Shown here: in pieces, positions 4,963 through 7,891 of the stretch | Layout of the letters: every line of letters starts with the position of its first letter | How positions within the stretch are numbered: the stretch's first letter is position 1 | From: Oscillospiraceae bacterium | GTDB taxonomy: Bacteria; Bacillota; Clostridia; UBA1381 | Direction of reading: 5' to 3' | DNA length: 7,891 bases | Assembly: GCA_015068545.1 (NCBI GenBank) | Contig: SVKH01000071.1 | Coordinates: 1-7,891 of the forward strand | Notes under the pieces: model-generated | The model's input: only the letters and a program-made list of their open reading frames with translations | What the model was told of the DNA's origin: nothing | The model's database searches: none | Program-made: the position numbers and the translations under genes

Positions 4963-7062
4963 ATGATGGAGAACTTAACAGAGCTTTTTGCCTGCAAAGT
5001 CTTTAATGACAACGTTATGAAGATGCGTTTGCCAAAGGAAACCTACAAGGCTTTGCAAAAGACAATAAAGGATGGCAAGCATCTGGACATTAACATAGCT
5101 CATGTAGTGGCAAATTCCATGAAGGATTGGGCAATAGAAAACGGTGCAACCCACTATACTCATTGGTTCCAGCCTATGACGGGTATTACGGCGGAAAAGC
5201 ACGACAGCTTCATATCTCCAACAGATACCTCCAATATAATAATGGAGTTTTCGGGAAAGGAGCTTGTTAAAGGCGAATCTGACGCATCAAGTTTTCCTTC
5301 AGGCGGACTTCGTGCCACTTTTGAAGCAAGAGGATATACTGCTTGGGATCCAACTTCTTACGCTTTTATTAAGGAAAATACATTGTGCATTCCTACGGCA
5401 TTTTGTTCCTACGGCGGAGAGGCTTTGGATAAAAAAACGCCACTCCTACGTTCTATGGAGGCAATTAACCGTCAGGCATTAAGAGTGGTAAGATTATTTG
5501 GAAATAACGATGTTACCTCTATTAAGATAACTGTTGGTCCGGAGCAGGAATACTTCCTTGTGGACAAGGATATGTACGATAAACGTCCGGATTTGTTGTT
5601 TACAGGAAGAACTCTTTTCGGTGCTATGCCGCCAAAAGGACAAGAACTTGATGACCATTACTTTGGTACTATAAAGTCACGAGTGTCAGCCTTTATGAAA
5701 GAGCTTGACCGAGAACTGTGGAAGTTAGGAATCCTAGCAAAAACCGAACATAACGAAGCATCTCCTGCTCAGCATGAGCTTGCGCCTATCTTCACTACCG
5801 TTAATATTGCTGCAGACCATAATCAGCTTACCATGGAGCTTATGCAGCGCTTGGCAAAAAAGCATAATATGGTATGTCTTCTTCACGAAAAACCCTTTGC
5901 CGGCGTAAATGGTAGCGGTAAGCATAATAACTGGTCTATCTGCACAAATACGGGTAAAAACTTACTTGATCCCGGTGAGACACCTTACGAAAACGCGCAA
6001 TTCCTGCTGTTTTTGTGCAGTGTAATAAAGGCAGTTGACGAATATCAGGATATGCTTCGTGTATCTGTTGCTTCTGCCGGAAATGATCATCGTCTTGGCG
6101 GAAATGAGGCACCTCCTGCGGTAATGTCCATATTCCTTGGAGAAGAGCTTACCGAAATACTTGAGGCAATAGAAAAGGACGAGGACTACGATGCAAAGGA
6201 AAAATCTATTATGCGTGTAGGCGTGCACGTCCTGCCTAAATTCCCGAAGGATACTACCGATCGTAACCGTACAAGCCCCTTTGCTTTTACCGGAAACAAG
6301 TTCGAATTCCGTGCCCTTGGATCGATGGCATCGGTATCAGGTCCTAATGTGGTACTTAATACTTCTGTTGCGGAGAGCTTGAAGCAGTTTGCGGACGAGC
6401 TTGAAAATGCAGAAAATTTTGATGATGCACTAAACAGACTTATCCGTAAAACTATTAAAAAGCATAAACGCATTCTATTTAGCGGAAACGGATATGACGA
6501 TGCGTGGATTGCAGAGGCGGAAGCACGAGGACTTTCAAATCTAAAGACAACGCCGGATGCTCTGCCATGCTACATAGCGGAAAAGAATATAAAGCTTTTT
6601 ACCGAGCATAAGGTATTTACCGAAACCGAAATGCACGCAAGGTACGAGATAAATCTTGAAAACTACACCAAAATTATTGGTATAGAGGCTCGCACGATGC
6701 TGGATATGGCGAAAAAGGACATACTACCTGCAGTATCATCCTTTGTAAAGACATTGTGTGATACTGTGATTTCCCGAAAGTCTGCTATATCTGAGGTACC
6801 GTGTACATATGAAGAAAGACTTATTCGTGATCTTTCTGAGCTTATAAACAGAATGTACAGTGATGTGTCAGCTCTTGATAAAGAACTGGCTAAAGCTACT
6901 CAGATAGGTAGTGACGCACAAAAGCTTGCGGATTACTATAAGGACGTAATTCTTTCCAGAATGGCTCGTGTGAGAGAGTCGGCAGACAAGATGGAAACAA
7001 TGACGGAGAGAAAATGCTGGCCGTATCCGACTTATGAGGATCTTTTATTTGGTGTCAGATAA
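4963..7062 (+). CDS. glnN: Glutamine synthetase type III
   Basis: GlnN makes glutamine from glutamate and ammonia with ATP in the cytoplasm. GSIII enzymes are about 700 residues and form dodecamers; the 699-residue product fits. The GSIII N-terminal region includes LFACKVFNDNVMKMRLP (8-24) and THWFQPMTGITAEKHDSF (66-83). The catalytic domain shows VGPEQEYFLVD (191-201), KTEHNEASPAQHELAP (260-275), HNQLTMELM (286-294), GVNGSGKHNNWSI (314-326) with the conserved NGSGKH, AGNDHRLGGNEAPPA (372-386), DRNRTSPFAFTGNKFEFR (433-450) and NTSVAESL (466-473). The rest (about 480-699) is the family's helical C-terminal extension. ATG 4963 or ATG 4966 may start translation; AGGGAG (4951-4956) suits both. 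An in-frame TTG at 4942 has no ribosome site. It is followed directly by its own terminator, so likely monocistronic, and its leader hairpin suggests control by early termination. Confidence 0.97.
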   Translation: MMENLTELFACKVFNDNVMKMRLPKETYKALQKTIKDGKHLDINIAHVVANSMKDWAIENGATHYTHWFQPMTGITAEKHDSFISPTDTSNIIMEFSGKELVKGESDASSFPSGGLRATFEARGYTAWDPTSYAFIKENTLCIPTAFCSYGGEALDKKTPLLRSMEAINRQALRVVRLFGNNDVTSIKITVGPEQEYFLVDKDMYDKRPDLLFTGRTLFGAMPPKGQELDDHYFGTIKSRVSAFMKELDRELWKLGILAKTEHNEASPAQHELAPIFTTVNIAADHNQLTMELMQRLAKKHNMVCLLHEKPFAGVNGSGKHNNWSICTNTGKNLLDPGETPYENAQFLLFLCSVIKAVDEYQDMLRVSVASAGNDHRLGGNEAPPAVMSIFLGEELTEILEAIEKDEDYDAKEKSIMRVGVHVLPKFPKDTTDRNRTSPFAFTGNKFEFRALGSMASVSGPNVVLNTSVAESLKQFADELENAENFDDALNRLIRKTIKKHKRILFSGNGYDDAWIAEAEARGLSNLKTTPDALPCYIAEKNIKLFTEHKVFTETEMHARYEINLENYTKIIGIEARTMLDMAKKDILPAVSSFVKTLCDTVISRKSAISEVPCTYEERLIRDLSELINRMYSDVSALDKELAKATQIGSDAQKLADYYKDVILSRMARVRESADKMETMTERKCWPYPTYEDLLFGVR

Positions 7063-7070
7063 TAGAAATT

Positions 7071-7109
7071 ATGCACTGCAAATGTCAAGCTCTTGCGGTG
7101 CATTTTTTT
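7071..7109 (+). terminator. Intrinsic terminator of glnN
   Basis: ATGCACTGCAA (7071-7081) pairs with TTGCGGTGCAT (7093-7103) over 11 bp with one G-U pair and an 11-nt loop. Seven T (7103-7109) follow. It begins 9 nt after the glnN stop. Confidence 0.93.
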
Positions 7110-7151
7110 GATACTATGTAGGAGATATACTACTTTTATGTTGTGATTTCC

Positions 7152-7239
7152 GGAATAACAAAAATGCTACTTTATTCCTACGCCCGCAGGCGGAGCTTTT
7201 ACCAAAAGCTTTTTTGCAAGAAAGTAGATGCATTTTTTT
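7152..7239 (+). repeat. Branched inverted-repeat element ending in a T run (terminator-like or small RNA)
   Basis: An outer stem AAAAATGCTACTTT (7160-7173) pairs with AAAGTAG plus GCATTTTT (7221-7227, 7230-7237) with a 2-nt bulge. It encloses hairpin CGCC-CGCA-GGCG (7181-7192) and hairpin AGCTTTT-ACC-AAAAGCT (7194-7210). The second is followed by six T (7210-7215) and the outer stem by seven T (7233-7239), so both look like rightward terminators. An alternative stem GGAATAA (7152-7158) / TTATTCC (7172-7178) would compete with the outer stem. No strong promoter is seen just upstream; TATACT at 7126-7131 is a weak -10 candidate. Confidence 0.6.
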
Positions 7240-7387
7240 GTAAGGGTTTAATATTTTATCCAATACAGAAATCAACATTTTTTATAAAAAGAGAATATTT
7301 AATTTTATTATATATTTTAGTTTGGGAAAATGTATAGTGTAAATACTGTGCAAATATGCCATAATTAAAGCAAATAAGTAAATTTAG

Positions 7388-7429
7388 TACAGAATACATT
7401 CTATACTCTGTTCTGTATTGCATTCTATA
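7388..7429. repeat. Inverted and direct repeats upstream of and overlapping the putP promoter
   Basis: TACAGAA (7388-7394) and TTCTGTA (7411-7417) form a 7-bp inverted repeat directly before the -35 box. CATTCTATA occurs twice, at 7397-7405 and 7421-7429, exactly 24 bp apart, the second copy overlapping the -35 and spacer. AGAAT-AC-ATTCT (7391-7402) is a smaller palindrome. The layout suits a regulator binding site; none is identified. Confidence 0.45.
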
Positions 7430-7446
7430 AAAATGTATGGTATAAT
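7418..7446 (+). promoter_or_regulatory. putP promoter with extended -10
   Basis: TATAAT (7441-7446) is preceded by TG at 7438-7439, giving an extended -10 (TGGTATAAT). The -35 candidate TTGCAT (7418-7423) is 17 nt upstream and matches only 3/6, which is typical of extended -10 promoters. Predicted start is near 7453, about 25 nt before the ATG. Confidence 0.75.
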
Positions 7447-7477
7447 ATATCGGTAAATCTAAGAGGAGGTATTATTT

Positions 7478-7891
7478 ATGGATAGTAATACAATTCAAAT
7501 TTTTTCTGCTATGGTAATCTATATGGCGGCAGTTATTGTAATAGGAATAGTATTTGCAAGAAAAGCAAATACAAATTCTGACAACTATTACCTTGGTGGC
7601 CGTTCTTTAGGACCATGGGTAACAGCTATGAGCGCAGAGGCATCAGACATGAGTGGTTGGCTTTTGATGGGACTTCCTGGTGTAGCTTACTGGTGTGGAT
7701 TGGCTGATGCGGCGTGGACAGCAATCGGTCTTGCTGTTGGTACATATTTCAACTGGCTTATCGTCTCAAAGAGACTTCGCAGATACAGTATCCGTGCAAA
7801 TAACTCCATCACCTTACCGGAATTCTTCTCCAATAGATTCCGTGAGGACAAAAAGGTTATTATGACTGTTGCGGCACTGTTTATACTTATA
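7478..7891 (+). CDS. putP: Sodium/proline symporter PutP, N-terminal part (cut by right window edge)
   Basis: PutP is a cytoplasmic-membrane sodium:solute symporter that imports L-proline with Na+. The first 138 codons are present with no stop; the family is about 500 residues, so roughly 28 percent is visible. Matches to E. coli PutP as I recall it are clear: YLGGRSLGPWVTAMSA (38-53), ASDMSGWLLMGLPG (55-68), the WTAIGLAVGTYFNW block (80-93), RLRRYS (99-104) and ITLPEFFSNRF (111-121). D57 and S59 line up with the sodium-binding Asp55 and Ser57 of E. coli PutP, and R42 with Arg40. The first hydrophobic stretch (about 8-27) is membrane segment 1. The ATG follows AGAGGAGGT (7462-7470) with 7-nt spacing. 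It has its own promoter and is separated from glnN by terminators, so it is an independent unit, perhaps for proline as nitrogen source or osmoprotectant. Confidence 0.94.
   Translation, partial: MDSNTIQIFSAMVIYMAAVIVIGIVFARKANTNSDNYYLGGRSLGPWVTAMSAEASDMSGWLLMGLPGVAYWCGLADAAWTAIGLAVGTYFNWLIVSKRLRRYSIRANNSITLPEFFSNRFREDKKVIMTVAALFILI

Larger units (their letters stand above)
7110..7477. other. 368-nt gene-free region between glnN and putP
   Basis: No supportable coding sequence lies here. The left part (7152-7239) is a structured inverted-repeat element, entered separately. Positions 7240-7380 are very AT-rich without clear structure. The right part (7388-7446) holds repeats and the putP promoter. 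A 64-codon open frame at 7143-7337 has no ribosome site, is lysine- and phenylalanine-rich, and runs through the hairpins, so it is not taken as a gene. Confidence 0.7.

Noticed and set aside
7143..7337. 64-codon open frame after glnN
   Set aside because: No Shine-Dalgarno sequence, low-complexity composition, and it lies across hairpins and T runs; treated as chance.

Overview
The window looks like chromosomal DNA of an anaerobic, AT-rich Gram-positive bacterium of the class Clostridia, probably near Oscillospiraceae/Ruminococcaceae or Lachnospiraceae. The reasons are AGGAGG-type ribosome sites, two TTG starts, consensus sigma-A promoters, a Bacillus-like elongator tRNA-Met, a Rex repressor, a YwlG-family protein, a PdaA-like deacetylase and a type III glutamine synthetase. 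The taxonomic placement is inference. Nearly all the coding genes belong to recognisable housekeeping families. I see no phage, transposase, CRISPR or defence genes.

Layout. (1) Positions 2-418 are the 3' end of sfsA, cut by the window edge. (2) Positions 459-3536 look like one transcription unit: a perfect consensus promoter (plus a second candidate), a leader of about 120 nt, then mgtC-like, ddh (meso-diaminopimelate dehydrogenase), rex (NADH/NAD+-sensing repressor) and ywlG-like, closed by a strong terminator. Gaps between these genes are 11-29 nt. (3) Positions 3572-3739 hold a gene-free array of short inverted repeats (ATGAAATC / GATTTCAT) between two convergent terminators. (4) A minus-strand elongator tRNA-Met(CAT) at 3784-3860 has its own perfect consensus promoter and terminator. 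(5) Divergent from it is a pdaA-like polysaccharide deacetylase lipoprotein gene (3992-4786). (6) glnN, type III glutamine synthetase (4963-7062), follows a sigma-A promoter and, between promoter and start codon, a terminator-like hairpin with a T run. (7) Positions 7110-7477 have no gene, but contain a branched hairpin element (7152-7239) and the promoter region of putP. (8) putP (sodium/proline symporter) starts at 7478 and runs off the right edge.

How the genes fit together. Ddh supplies or consumes meso-diaminopimelate, which links to peptidoglycan and lysine; the PdaA-like lipoprotein modifies peptidoglycan outside the membrane. GlnN assimilates ammonia and PutP imports proline, so the right half is about nitrogen and amino-acid supply. 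Rex in the ddh operon ties that transcript to redox balance, though no canonical Rex operator was found here. The most interesting material is non-coding: the conditional-terminator candidate before glnN, the two inverted-repeat elements sharing GCAG-type hairpin tips, and the palindromes around the mgtC and putP promoters.
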